Assembly (NCBI RefSeq): GCF_905220415.1
Contig: NC_059538.1
Span: 4,898,001-4,962,000, forward strand
Reading direction: 5' to 3'
DNA: 64,000 nt
From: Colias croceus
Taxonomy: Eukaryota > Arthropoda > Insecta > Lepidoptera > Pieridae
Under the pieces are notes generated by a model. The model did no database searches. It saw only the letters and a list, made by a program, of their open reading frames with translations, and was not told where the DNA came from. The translations under genes were made by a program, and so were the position numbers. Below, piece after piece: positions 10,300-22,508 of this stretch. The stretch's first letter is position 1. Every line of letters begins with the position of its first letter.

Positions 10300-11026
10300 A
10301 GCAAGCTCTTGTTTTACTTCCTTTTAGCTGGCAATGTGATTTGAAAAGTCGGTATTGTTATTTTTATATTCATTATTATCTCAGTAGGTAAGTGTTGGTA
10401 AGTTAAAGTTCAAGTGGGAATAGCTTATTATATTTATCTATTTAGAATATTTCATCTTCTATATTTTTTACTCGTTTCTTGTAAAATGCAAAAACAATCA
10501 TTTATGATAGCATTATACCGCCAAACTTCCTTGAACTGTACCGCGCACTGATCCGAGTAAAGACGGACAGGTGCACAAGCCAATTCATCGGTTTTTTCAT
10601 GCCAAACCGGACCGTAAAAAATCGGAATGCCGGACAGTAAAATTCCTTGTAGTGCACATGCGCCCTTACACGTCAATGTTCATACCGAAATCTCCAGTGT
10701 ATTAGATATAAGCTTCTTGATCAGTATCATTGAAATTATTAATATTATTACTTATACGTAATACGTAAACCTAAATATTTAGCTTTATAAACAGTAACAT
10801 TTCGATAATGTAATTAATAATTCCATATTCGCAGTTACATATTGCTAGATGTGCGCGTGATTTTATTCGCGTGGTAATATTTAAGACTTAATATTTTTTT
10901 TAGCTACAAACAGCTCAATCCTTTTATTATATATTATAAAATGTAGCACTAAAATTCATTTACAATTTAAATCAGTAGTTCGTTAGATTAGTGCAATATG
11001 AAATATCAAACTCATCACCTAGAAAA
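10300..11026. other. Intergenic, nothing recognised
   Basis: AT-rich spacer between hAT element 2 and the ZGPAT stop codon. The 74-residue minus frame at 10452-10676 has no recognisable motif and I do not regard it as a gene. Confidence 0.5.
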
Positions 11027-14000
11027 TCAGAACATGGTCAATTTTTGTTTATCTTTTCTGAGTTTTTGTTCCCTTGTTATCTGTTGTCCCTTTTGCTTTA
11101 ATGCTGCCAACTCTTTGTTCTTTTCTGCTATTTGATTAGTGATATTTCGGTTACCGTTTGTTCCCGCAGGATATTTGCAGAGTGTATTCCTTAATTTAAT
11201 AATTTCATTTTCTATTTTTCTGCTATCTTCTTCTATTTTAAATTGTTCTATATTTAAATCTTTACTAGAAGACTGTTTAATATCTATGCAAGTAGTTGTG
11301 GTTGGCTCCGATTTTTCAGCACCGTCGCCTAAGGTTTTGTTGAGGAAGTTAAAAACGTTACGGCGTTCTCTTTCTTTTTCTCTCTCGTAGGCTCGCTTAT
11401 TTCTTTCTTCTTCCTTCTTTTGTAACCTTTTTAGTCGCTGTTCAACCTGAAACAAAATAAATAAATTCATTTTCAAACAAAAATAACTTTTCATATTGAT
11501 TACTATGTACTACAGGAGTTAGATTTTTACTAGTTTTTAATAGAATGTTGGTGTATCATCTATGTACGATGACTTATCAATAAAGTGTAGTAATAAATAT
11601 GTAGTAGTTGCCTTCAACGGGTCCTGTGTACCAGCCCGCTCAGTGAGCGCGAGGCAGTGGTCGAGGCTGGAGCCGCGCGGCAGCACGCGCGCCTCAACCG
11701 GCTGCACGCGCCCCGCGCCGCCCGCGCCCAGCCCCGCGCCCGGCACGTACCCCATCGCTAGCATTAGCTTCGACCCTATGCCCTACAATCATAATCATAA
11801 TCATTTATTCACTTTAAATATAACATTAAATACATAGAAATCATTATCTTAAATTAATCAAACATAAAAATATACAACGATATTATAATAGGACCTGACT
11901 GGCAAACTATGTACATTCTTACTTTTGACATCAAAACTTTCATACTTTATAATATATATACCATAATTTAGTCCGTAATCGCTACATTACAATTAGAATA
12001 CTCTTTACAGTCACTCGACTCTTTATTTAATATGGTGCTGACAGAATAACAGCGTTACAGCCTCTGCTGTAACATTTATGCTGAGTCAGTAATCCCTTTC
12101 CCTGAGGTGATACAGATATAATATAATATTATTACGTCTACATGTAATGTTATACTTTTTTTTTTAGTTATAAGTGTTGTCTGTAATTTAATGTACTGTA
12201 TCATTTTTTGGGAATAAATGTGTTTCTATTCTATTCTATTCTATTCTATGATTAAAAGACAATATGACCTGCAGGCCTTCACTAAAACAGCTTGTATCGT
12301 AGGCCTGCAACCCTCCCTTTTCAAGGTAAGTGGTGCTCATTATATAATAGGTATTAAAAATTATCTGATAATATTAATCAAAATAATTTATACATAAAGA
12401 TTATATTATTATTAAGATTAAATTTACATTTTTATTTATTAATTTATAAACTAAATGAAATCTGCGCCTATATTAACGCCTTTATTTGAATATAGAGATT
12501 ATATTGCATTGCGTTGATTGATGCCCTTTTGTGTTATAATATCACAGCTACTGCTACGGGCAGCTCGGGAAGGAAAACATATTGCGAAAACGGACACGTC
12601 GAAGAAGCAGAAGTTTCGAAAAGTATATTAACATTTTAAGCACTCATTTAACTTGTCTGTAATAAGATCATGATACGTATTATCACTACATAGTATAAAA
12701 CAAAGTCGCTTTCTGTCCTATGTCCCTTTGTATGCTTAAATCTTTAAAACTACGCAACGGATTTTGATGCGTTTTTTTTAATAGATGGAATGATTCAAGA
12801 GGAAGGTTTTAGTATATAATTTATTAGGTTTTAGACAAAGTAGGCGAAGCCGCGGGCGGTATGCTAGTTTTATTTATAAAAAAAAAACATTGACTCCATA
12901 TTAGTTTAAAGTCACATCCAGCTAAATAAAATGTTTGTTTAAAGTTACAGATAAAGCCTATTCTTATGACTTATGAACAATTAATTAATAAAAGTAATAC
13001 ATACTCACTCTAGTGTGTTTCTCCCACTCTCCCATAGCGGGAGCGTTATTCTGCAGACTCTTATCAAGAATCAACTCTTGTTCTGTTTCTGGTCTAGCAA
13101 TTTTCATTTCTGGGTACTCTGTATCACTTATACTATCATCTGAGTCACTGCTATCGTCATCATCGTCTAAAACAATGTGGGGTTCTTTATTTAATACCAT
13201 TATATATTTATTAAATTATATTTCAATTTTTAATGCTGTTCAATTTGTTTTTCTAAAACCTGAAATACCACTGATACAATTTAACTGATTTTTGTTTGAA
13301 ATTTTGATGTAGTCTTGACTACTTGTCTTGGAAAGTTTAATCAGTAAAAAGTATAAAAAGTTGTGTAAGAAAAAACGTTTTCCAAAAAAAAAATATTAAT
13401 CCCCTGCTGATCTACTTAAAAATATAAATGTGGAAAAAGTAAATACTGACTGTTTAAGGGAAACAGCTCTTCAAAGTGCACATGATATTCTTCAACCGCT
13501 GCCTTTCTCTTTTCTCCCGTTTTCGCACCTTGCTCTAACTTTGCGACACACAATCTGTTCTCTAGATCGACACTGGTCACTACAGCTCTATGCCATAAGT
13601 GATATTTTTCTGTGGACTTCTTTGCTACACTCACATCCTGAAATATAAAAATAACATGTAATAATATCATAACTGAGATACTGCTTAAAGTTAGATAGCC
13701 CATTTTAATCAAGGAAGGCTTTAATAGGCTATGCAATAAAAATGTTCAATTCCATGATAGTTCTATTTGTAAGAGCAATTTTTTTTTTATTTTTAGTTGT
13801 GGTGTGGTTGTCGATTCCCTGTCGAAGAAAGAAATTTTTCCAAAATCTTTAAATGCAGTTCTATTTCTTTTTAAAAATTAAAGAATGTATGCTTTCAGTA
13901 AAATTAACTAACTTCAGTATTTAAAGTACTTTCAAAGGCCCTTACTCCAGGGCCCATCGAAAATTTCCAAACTGTTTATATAACTACATAACATAACAGC

Positions 14001-16179
14001 ATTTCTATTACAGTACAGTATTAACTGTAGATACAAATAACATAACATTTGTTCATTACATACCTCATCATCAGGTGCTTTAAGCTTCAATAATATTCTA
14101 CTTCCTGCTTTGAGTGTATCATATTTGGGTTCTATAGCTTCTTTTAACTCTGACAATTGTGCTACGGCACCATGGGAGTATCTGAAATATAATTATCAGT
14201 TTTAAATTAGGTACAAATCAATGACCTATTATACTAGTAGACGCGGCATACGCCAACATCATTGCAGTAAAAACAGCGTAATTAATACATACCTACTTAC
14301 TAACGCATTATCACCAATACAGTTGTTCTCTCTTTCACTCTCACGCACGAGACATAATACATGTCTCACTCATGTACTTCGTAATAACAACTGCCGATTA
14401 AAATACAAAAAGAACGTCCAGCCACGACGCTGAATGGTGCGTGACTAAGTGAAACTCGGGCACTTACCTGAGTTTTTTCTTGCCAAAATAGAGAGCGGGT
14501 AACGTATCTAGCTCTTTTATATATCATAGGTACAAATAGAAATAATTCCATTAAAAATGTGAACCTTATATAAGAAATACAATAAACATTTATACTAATT
14601 GATACTTATTACACTAAACTCACCTACATTTTTCATCGTCAAATTTGCATTCACCACTTAAGTAATATGGACATGGCAACATCTCTGTATGAGTGGGGTG
14701 TGTAAATAAAACTCGTACCTAGAAATATTTGTCTTATCTATACTAATATTATAAAGCTGAAGAGTTTGTTTGTTTGTTTGTTTGAACGCGCTAATCTCGG
14801 GAACTACTGGTCCGATTTGAAAAATTCTTTCGGTGTAAGATAGCCCATTTATCGAGGAAGGCTATAGGCTATATATCATCACACTAAGACCAACAGGAGC
14901 GGAGCAATGCGGGTGTTATCGCGGGGAACAGCTAGTATTAAAAAAATTAAGCCTGAACTGTATGAAAGTATATGCTAATTTTTGGTAGTTTGATGTACTA
15001 AAAATGTCATGAAAAATTTTTTGATAGTTTTGTAATTTCCGGAAAAATTAATTATCCACCAATAGAAGAAAATTCACCTTATGATTATTTATTATCTTTA
15101 AAACATGTACTTTTTGAATAAAATGATAGAATCAACATACTTGTAAGTCACTAAATTGATCTTCATCTTGCCGAGGCAAGACAGCACTGACCATTGCATT
15201 GTGTAGACTTGGTTGTCCTCCCCATGAGTGAGTGTGGTATACAGCACACTTCATACCAAGAAGAGTGGCTAACTCATCCTGAAATTATATATCTTTATAA
15301 TAGTATTGTTTGAACTTATAATTAGCAAGACAAAATGCAAAAACAGCTGATAGAATCTGTATGAAATTTGATAGTAAGGCTAGATACCACATAAATAATG
15401 CTGTGGATTCCAGCTAGGTACCTAGTACAATAAACAGTTAGGAAATCTTCAAATGAATATTTCAATATCAGATAAGATAGAGAGAATGCACATAATGCCT
15501 TTTAAATTAATTATATTACATTAAGCCTGATAAATTTAAGTATAACTTATTTTCACAACTAAGTTAAACACTAAATAATAATTAACATTATTTACCTCAA
15601 TATCACTATCATCATTTTGGCTGTTTTCTGCTGATTTTTCAGTTGTGTCTTGACTTTTGTCTTTTTCATAAGCTCCACTCTGTGCCATTTCTTGCTGTTA
15701 AATTGTGAGACAAAAACAAATGTATAATGCACAGAAAATTTTAATTTTAATAGTAATTATGTTAAAATTTTAATACCATAAATAGTGCGTATTCACTGTC
15801 CAATTCATTCTGGCTTTCATCATTTTGTGGTTGTAAAGAATTCTCTTCAGCTTCCTGTTGACGTTGAGCATTCAAACTTTCTTCTGTTAAATCAATTAGC
15901 TGCTGCAATTCTGATTGTAATTCTAATAAAGAAGTATGCTCCTCTGGATTATTGTTTGTTTCCAGGCTTTGCTTTACAATAAGTAACTAAAATACAGAGT
16001 TTTTATATCAATAATAGACATGTAGATGTAGGTAAGTACCTATGTAGGTACCTTTTAAAATTTGGTAAACAATAGATTCATATTTTATTTCCATTATAAA
16101 ACTAAAATTTATTGTTTTTGCAATACACCGTACTTACTTGATTTCTGTATTGGTTAATTGAATCAGCCAAATTATCCAT
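11027..16179 (-). CDS. ZGPAT: Zinc finger CCCH and G-patch protein, ZGPAT homologue
   Basis: Ten exons (transcription order): 16138-16179, 15777-15986, 15596-15694, 15141-15278, 14624-14718, 14064-14181, 13451-13637, 13009-13184, 11612-11782, 11027-11446; 551 residues, phases closing exactly (human protein about 530). Order seen: N-terminal glutamine/glutamate-rich helix; CCCH finger split over exons 5/6 (CPYYLSGEC, then CKFDDEKC and YSHG); Tudor-like stretch ([14 protein letters not shown] to [11 protein letters not shown]); acidic [12 protein letters not shown] linker; G-patch begun by WEKHTR and [19 protein letters not shown]; long charged coiled coil ([18 protein letters not shown]). In mammals ZGPAT is a nuclear repressor that works with NuRD; G-patch domains generally activate DEAH helicases. 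The exon 9 donor is AAG|GCAACT, a GC-AG intron, since no GT donor keeps the frame. The exon 8 acceptor (ATAAAG|AACC) is also weak. Confidence 0.88.
11784..12250. repeat. Repeat-rich part of ZGPAT intron 8 with (TTCTA)n tail
   Basis: Ends at about 12213-12249 in an AATAAA-containing stretch followed by about five units of TTCTA, the form of a non-LTR retrotransposon 3' tail on the plus strand. It starts with an (ATAATC)n-like run at 11786-11803. No coding part of the element is recognisable. Confidence 0.45.
12685..12868 (+). mobile_element. Helitron-like repeat fragment
   Basis: Contains the lepidopteran repeat phrase gaagccgcgggcgg followed by a CTAGT 3' end. The 5' part is diverged. It sits in ZGPAT intron 8. 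Confidence 0.55.
14737..14936 (+). mobile_element. Non-autonomous Helitron-like element, family H1
   Basis: 200 bases beginning TCTATACTAATATTATAAAG and ending GCTAGT, in ZGPAT intron 4. It is very similar to 21780-21979 and, inverted, to 24818-25006. There are no terminal inverted repeats and no coding sequence. The TC start and CTAGT end fit Helitron-like elements described from Lepidoptera. Confidence 0.7.
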
Positions 16180-16386
16180 GATTATAATTTGTTAATACAA
16201 ACACATGAGTTGCTCGACAAAATTAATTCTATTCCTTTTTTAACTCTCATTTAGATAACCTAAATTTGGAAATTAACTTAATCAACTCATATGAGTTTGA
16301 TATAAATTAAAAAGTTCACGATGTACACAATTCATAATTATTGTTTTATTTTTTAAATGCTCTCTTATATTACAGAGACTTCAAGC

Positions 16387-16748
16387 TCAGAGCAATAACT
16401 TACAAGACTGATTATTGTTGAAAAAATTTATTTTTTTGTATAGCAATGTATTTTTTAATAAAAGCGCAACCCCACCATATCCATCACTCCTGTCATCACG
16501 TAAACAGTGATCATAGAGGAAGGATGTATAACTACGAACTACAGTGATAGCAAAGTGATAGTAACTATTCTCTATGTTCTCTAATCTGTGGTGATAGCCA
16601 GGAATACGAAAAAATGTATTTGGTTTTAACCATGTTTCATTTAAGTTTAAGGCAATTACCAAAGGTTTATATTTATTTATAAGATGTATTAGTTCCGTTT
16701 TTTTAGGGATAATACTTCTACAGTTCCACTGAATTATATTTGAATCCA
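16387..16748 (-). pseudogene. LINE ORF2, endonuclease start only
   Basis: Begins at the ATG ending at 16748, overlapping the end of ORF1, with the endonuclease motifs IIQWNCRS, LNETWLKP and GYGGVALLLK. About 30 residues between GYHHRL and RDDRSDG look like an extra or diverged insert. The frame ends after about 120 residues; most of the endonuclease and all of the reverse transcriptase are missing. Confidence 0.75.
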
Positions 16749-18023
16749 TTATTATTACCGAAATTTTTGAGCACATTGTTTAACTGAGCAACGTTGGACG
16801 GTTTTAAGATATTGTTTTGATGTAAAGCTTCTATTAAAGTTGATAATAAATCTAATATGACATTATTAGGAGACTGGTCACTACTAGGCTGAATTGCGCA
16901 ACCATTATCAGGAGCTGGGATCTGATATTCCTTTATGAGGGCTTCATGCGAAGCTCTATCATATCCCACACGTGTTTTAGGTGGAGATCGTGGTTTTAAA
17001 GCTACCTACTGTCTTTTTATATGATGACCTCTGAGTGCCAGCATGTAATAAATTTGTTTTATTTGATGTGAGATGTACAGTTGGGGTTGACTGTAATATA
17101 TCTGTAAAAGATTTAGAAATTTGTGGATGTAATTTACTTGCTTCAGCATATGATATATTCTGCTGAGCCATTGAAATTTTAATGTTCCTTTGTCTATTAA
17201 ATTCTGGACAGACTTTATTTGTTGCGTAGTGAAAGCCAGAACATGTAATACACTGTGCGCAATCTTCCTCAACAGTGCATGTCTCACCTGAATGATCTAG
17301 ACCACATTTATAACAACGAGGTTTCGATCTACAAATATTTTTTGTATGGCCATATCGGCAACAGTTAAAACATTGAATTGTTGGGAAAATATACAAATCA
17401 ACCGGTAATGCATTATAACACATGTATATTTTTTGGGGTAGGACTTGACCATCGAAGGTTAAAATGACAGATTGGGATGGCTTGCAAACATTGGATCCAT
17501 CAATGTTTACTTTAAAATTGATTTGCCTAATTTTAATAATTTTACCACAGCCAGAAGGCACAGATATATTATCTATAACTTCCTCAGGAGACCAGTCACT
17601 CGGAACACCCCTAACTAAACCCATTCTTGTAATGTGAAATGTTGGGATTTTAGCTTTTAGTTTAAATGTATTTAGATTGCTATTATTTAAAAATGCATTT
17701 GCATCGTAAAACGTTGAAAACGCAACAGAACATCTATTTCTCCCTATTCTCTTAACACTGCCAGGAACAATATTTTGAATTTTGTTTTTCTTTAAGAAAT
17801 TTCCAAATGTGATAGGGTGCAATGTGGAGCCATCTCCCTCAGAACCTTCAGTTCTCTGCACATGAACTATATATGGGTAAGCATCTGTTTGGATATAATT
17901 GGCACGGATAATATTATCTGTAGGATTAGGTGGAACTGAGTTTGATGTTTCTGCTACATTATTAATTGATATAAAGGAAGAAGAATCATTACTAGAATTA
18001 ATATTTGTATCGCTATCATTCAT
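16718..18023 (-). pseudogene. LINE ORF1 (gag-like, CCHC fingers)
   Basis: 348 residues from the ATG at 18021-18023, with three zinc-knuckle motifs: CFNCCRYGHTKNIC (an exact CX2CX4HX4C), CYKCGLDHSGETC and CAQCITCSGFH. These are nucleic-acid-binding knuckles of Jockey-group ORF1 proteins, which package the element RNA. Upstream is an RRM-like region (about residues 60-215). The frame is broken near 16985, and the C-terminal tail continues in another frame to 16718 (KTRVGYDRASHEALIKEY). One frameshift therefore separates it from a complete ORF1. Confidence 0.8.
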
Positions 18024-18382
18024 AATTTTTTACGCCGCCTTTTTCTATTTAGTTCCGGGTCTAAAAGTATACTTTCATTGTTTGATTCTAAAGTGACATA
18101 ACTTGCCACAAGAGGGAGGGTCGTTCATTTTCCCGCCCGAAACTCCCGCGAGGGTTCTTACATACTAAAAAATATATACAAGAAAACTCACCAATATATA
18201 CACAAAACTATATGAATTTACAAATATATATAATAAATACAAGTAATATTTACAAAATAAACACCTCTGACTACGAAAAAAATAATTAAAATTAAATCAG
18301 CTTTAGAAACACTCCCTCCAACTTCGAAGTTTCCCGCGCTCGGTCCGAGTTGAGACTTGAGTTATCATTTGACAACTGACAA

Positions 18383-19264
18383 GGCACAGAGCAAGTAATA
18401 TAGGCACAGAGCAAGTAATATAGTGGTGACAAGGGTCAATTTGTATGACATTTGATTTTTTTTTCTATATCACAGAATTTAGAAATGAATCAAATAAAGC
18501 TGTACTTCGTAATATTTTTATTAAAGTTTTTTTCTTGAGGAATTTTAAAACAAAATTATTTTTAATATATAAATTTAAATATTTTTATTATAAAAAAAAT
18601 TATAGCGAGCTGCCCCAGCAGACCTTGTTTTGCCCTATTGCCCCTTTTTCGTATAATATTCTCTCTATTACATGATTAGAACGATTATAACCTTTCTTGT
18701 GCCCCAAGGAACATAAATATACTCTCAAGAGTTGTGCCCTAATGCACAGCCTAAAGGTGGCCGTAAGTATACTCTGATGTAATATGTTCCTTCTATAAAA
18801 TATACATATACTAGTGGTCCGCCCCGGCTTCGCCCGTGGTACATATTTCGTAATAATAGGTAGCCAATGTCCTTTCTCGGGTATCCAAATTTCTCCATAC
18901 CAAATTTCATGCAAATTGGTTCAGTAGTTTAGGCGTGATTGAGTAACAGACAGACAGGCAGAGTTACTTTCGCATTTATAATATTAAGTATGGATATTAT
19001 GTGCTGCAAGTTACTTAATGATCTAAGGCTGCAAGTAACTGAAATATCATTTATTCTCGCACACTTGCCCAGAGCACAGAAAAATAACTAGTAACTCCAG
19101 AGTCTCGAACCCCGACTTAATAATTTCAATCCGAGGCCATAACCACAAGCCATCACGTCACAACATTATGTTGGATGTAATCATTTGCTATATACGTTTT
19201 ATATTTTTATCTACTAATGCTACTACATACTCTTGTACATACTATATATATTACTTGCTCTGTG
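18383..19264. repeat. 20-bp tandem duplication with distant inverted copy
   Basis: ggcacagagcaagtaatata occurs twice in tandem (18383-18402, 18403-18422), and 18 bases of it recur inverted at 19247-19264. The pair may be the ends of a roughly 0.85-kb element into which the Helitron-like copy at 18810 later inserted, or chance decay of a larger repeat. Confidence 0.45.
18810..18995 (-). mobile_element. Helitron-like element, family H2
   Basis: Begins ACTAGTGGTCCGCCCCGGCT (the inverted CTAGT end) and runs through ttcatgcaaattggttcag and an acagacagaca run to tttataatattaagtatgga. Nearly identical to 27363-27546. Confidence 0.7.
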
Positions 19265-20266
19265 AATGCTACTTAAATAAAAATTTATGTACGACATTTT
19301 TTATTACAAACATTCATACCTAATATGATTGTATCTCAAGCACGCCTAAACCATGCTAACGTATTTTGGAGAAACCAGCACATCAAAGTATTTGAATTAA
19401 GTACTGCTTCTGCCCTTGATGTTGTCCGAGACTGTGAAGGCGAACAACTATATAATAATTAATTTTGTTTTGTGGTAACCAAAGTCCAAAGACGTTTTAT
19501 TATACTATTAACTAGACTGTACACCAAAAATATTTGTCTTGATAAAAATATGATCTATTGCTATATGCTGATTGCTTTTTCCTTTTATGCGGAATGTAAC
19601 CAAAAACTCTCCAAGCGAGAGGTCTCCCAAAAGGAAATGGTCCTTGTCTAACGTTTTGACAATACAATACTCGGAGGAAGGCTAGTTAATTGCTCCGAGA
19701 TACAATAATATAATGATGTTTTTGTAGAAATGGTGGTTGGGGTGACCATGAATTTTGTTTGACTTTGCACCATTTCATGAATTATCTTGGGTGAAAAATA
19801 TTTAAATTTAAGACTTAAAAGCGAAATCCTCGAGCATGTAAGAGATAAGGCTAGGATAAAAATTGTATTATTAAGCTATGAATGAAAATTATAACTGGTT
19901 TCCATATTTACTGTACAATATACGTACAAAATGTTTTAGTTTATTTTTACATACATTATATTAGATAGCATAAATCAATATAATATGTACTGCACATTTA
20001 CCCTCTCGATTTTCAAGAAATTTGTCTCTTATTTTGTTGAGCCATGGCCATCCAGTTAGAAAGAGACAAGTTGGAACGAAAAACGCTCTCACTCGAACCG
20101 GTTTTTGCGCCATGGTGCACAGAGCACATGGTAACACAGTATAGAATATAGATAATTAATGTGAACCAAATTAATTGTAGGTACATACTTTAAGAACATG
20201 CCTGCATAATATTATTAATATTAATAATGTAAAATGCAAAATACTATTCAAAGATTACAGTCCAAT
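18996..20266. other. Intergenic between LINE and FKBP15-like gene
   Basis: AT-rich, with no gene recognised. Only short frames without motifs are present. Confidence 0.5.
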
Positions 20267-20272
20267 TTTATT
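20267..20272 (-). terminator. Polyadenylation signal of FKBP15-like gene
   Basis: AATAAA on the minus strand, 62 bases beyond the stop codon at 20335; an ATTAAA lies next to it at 20275-20280. Confidence 0.6.
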
Positions 20273-20334
20273 GCTTTAATATACAGATAACAATTATGAC
20301 AAATATTAATAGAGTTGAGTACATACGCCATAAT

Positions 20335-22508
20335 CTAAAGACAATTATTATCATAAAAGGATTCCAGTGTAGAATTTTTAATAACTGCCCCAACAATGGT
20401 TTTTACTGTTGCACCTGGATAATTCTCATCATCATTAAAATTCATAGAAATTGTTTGATATGTGTTGTTCATCAATTTCTTTATTTTATTATTCATATCA
20501 TTTTTATTATGATTTTCCATTAAGACTTGAATATTAGTATCCATTTTGGTAATGAGATCGTTTTTGTCAGTTACATCTTTTTTTAGTTCATTTATTTCAT
20601 TTAATAGGAAACTTTCAAATGTTTTATAATTTTCTGATATAGTGGCATGTGATTCGGTTATGATTTGGAGTTTATTTTTAAGATCTTCAATTTCCTTGTC
20701 TTTTTCTTGGCACAAAAGTTGTAAATTGTCATTTCCTTTACCATCTTCCGAATTGGGAATACTTGTTTCATTAGGACTTGCTAATATTAAACTACAATCA
20801 AATCCTTTAGATTTAATGAAATTTTCATAAATCATAATTTTACTTTCATATTCTTTTATAAGTTTCTCTACAATATTCATTGGTTGCTTTGATGTAGATT
20901 GCGTTTTTTCTAATTCTGAGGCTTTGTTCAATGTCAATAGTTCCAATTTATCAGACAATCGATTGACATTGATACGCAACTCTGTATTGCTTATTCTTTG
21001 CTCTGATATGAAACTATGCATATCATAGGAATTCAAATCCGAATATTGAGTGTTACTAGGTCCTTTAAGATCAGTATTTTTTATAAGGGCAAGTTCTTGT
21101 TTCAGTGGCAAAATACTGGTAGAATTTTCAATCAATGGCCTTGCAGGAGGGTGAGGCTTATTTGATTCCAAATGATTGTTTGTAGAATGTGAATTTTTCT
21201 CTGTCGATCGCTTTGCTGTATTTTTGGTGAGTTTATGTCTAGTAAAGTTCAGATTGTTTTCATCATCATGTTCATCAGTTGAATCTGTAGATTGAACTGT
21301 TACATTATTTAGTTGAGGCAATACTGACTGGCCCATATTAGCCATTCTCTTCAAGATAGAATCTTTACTATTTGATAAATCTCCATCACTTCCTACATTT
21401 TTTTTAGAAGCCACTGTGTCATCTAAAACTTCCTCTACATTTTCGTCAGTGGAATGCTTTATATTTACATTAATATTTTGAAGGCAATCCACAATATTGG
21501 CTATTTTTGCAGCTGGAGCACAGATAAGCCAATACTTTTTAAAATTATCATAATATGATATACTGACATCTTTTTTTACATTGACAATAAATGTGGAATT
21601 GATAGTTGCAAGGGAAAGTGTACGCTTTTCAGAGGTATAAATAAACAAATGATGGGTATTATCTGTTGCTGATTTAATTATTGCAAAACCCAAATTCTCA
21701 TGCAGATTGTATGTTCCATTTGTCCTGCAAATTGTAAGATTATATTATAATTACTAGAAAGTAATATGATTTAAACATATCTATACTAATATTATAAAGC
21801 TGAAGAGTTTGTTTGTTTGAACGTGCTAATCTCGGGAACTACTGGTCCGATTTGAAAAATTCTTTCGGTTTTAGACAGCTCATTTATCGAGGAAGGCTAT
21901 AGGCCTATAGGGTATATATCATCACGCTACGACCAACAGGAATGGAGCTACGGGGGTGAAACCGCGCGAAGCAGCTAGTATAAGATATTCTGATTGAACA
22001 GAAATAGAAACCGTGATAAACACAATTTATGACCAATCTATGATGAAAATATCATACAAAAGTCTATGCTAAAAATATTATTGAAATAATAGTAGTGCAT
22101 ACAAAATTTCTATTAATCACTGAAAAAGCTAGCAAACATACAAACATGAACTAGAAGTAAAATTGTATTTGTTACATATAAAGAAATTCAGTACCATTCA
22201 TATCCTGAAATGGCAGTTGCAAAAATGCAGTTGGTGACTGAGGCACTTTTAGGTTTTTCTGATGTTGGTTCCTGCGGAGGCTGTGCTGGTGTTTGTGGAA
22301 CATACTTTAATGTAGTGTTTTCCTTGTCCGGTTCAATTTGATTCGCATTGAATATCGAAGCCAACGAAGTTCTTAAATAAAAAGTAAAATATAAAAAAAA
22401 AATACAAAATGAGTACATAACAATTAAAGTTTGAAATCAAGTTTTTTAATATATATACCCAGGTGCAGGTGTGAAAAGATCCACGTCAACTTCATCTGTT
22501 TCCAACAT
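20335..22508 (-). CDS. FKBP15/WAFL-like protein without FKBP domain
   Basis: Three exons: 22459-22508, 22195-22371, 20335-21724; 538 residues with phases closing. The N-terminus has the FKBP15 pattern: DLFTPAPG, then LASIFN, then a WH1-like module (GTYNLHEN, LFIYTSEKRTLSLATIN, SYYDNFKKYWLI). It is followed by ILKRMANMGQSVLP, a motif recognisable from vertebrate FKBP15, then a polar linker and C-terminal coiled coils (about residues 355-510, e.g. DKEIEDLKNKLQIITESH). Mammalian FKBP15 (about 1200 residues) is an actin-associated early-endosome protein with an FKBP fold after the WH1 part. Here the WH1 part runs straight into the linker, so no peptidyl-prolyl isomerase fold is present. Endosome transport is the inferred role. 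A Helitron-like copy lies in intron 2. Confidence 0.78.
21780..21979 (+). mobile_element. Non-autonomous Helitron-like element, family H1
   Basis: TCTATACTAATATTATAAAG to GCTAGT, 200 bases, in intron 2 of the FKBP15-like gene and on the strand opposite to it. Confidence 0.7.

Larger units (their letters stand above)
16380..18120 (-). mobile_element. Jockey-type LINE, 3'-truncated
   Basis: Minus-strand element reading 5' to 3' from about 18120 to 16380. It holds an almost complete ORF1 and only the first part of ORF2, then stops about 200 bases upstream of the ZGPAT start codon. LINEs are usually truncated at the 5' end, so loss of the 3' side suggests a later deletion. Confidence 0.75.

Noticed and set aside
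13013..13648. Plus-strand frames of 72-91 residues
   Set aside because: Antisense to ZGPAT exons 7 and 8.
17006..17287. 93-residue minus frame
   Set aside because: Overlaps LINE ORF1 in another frame; shadow.
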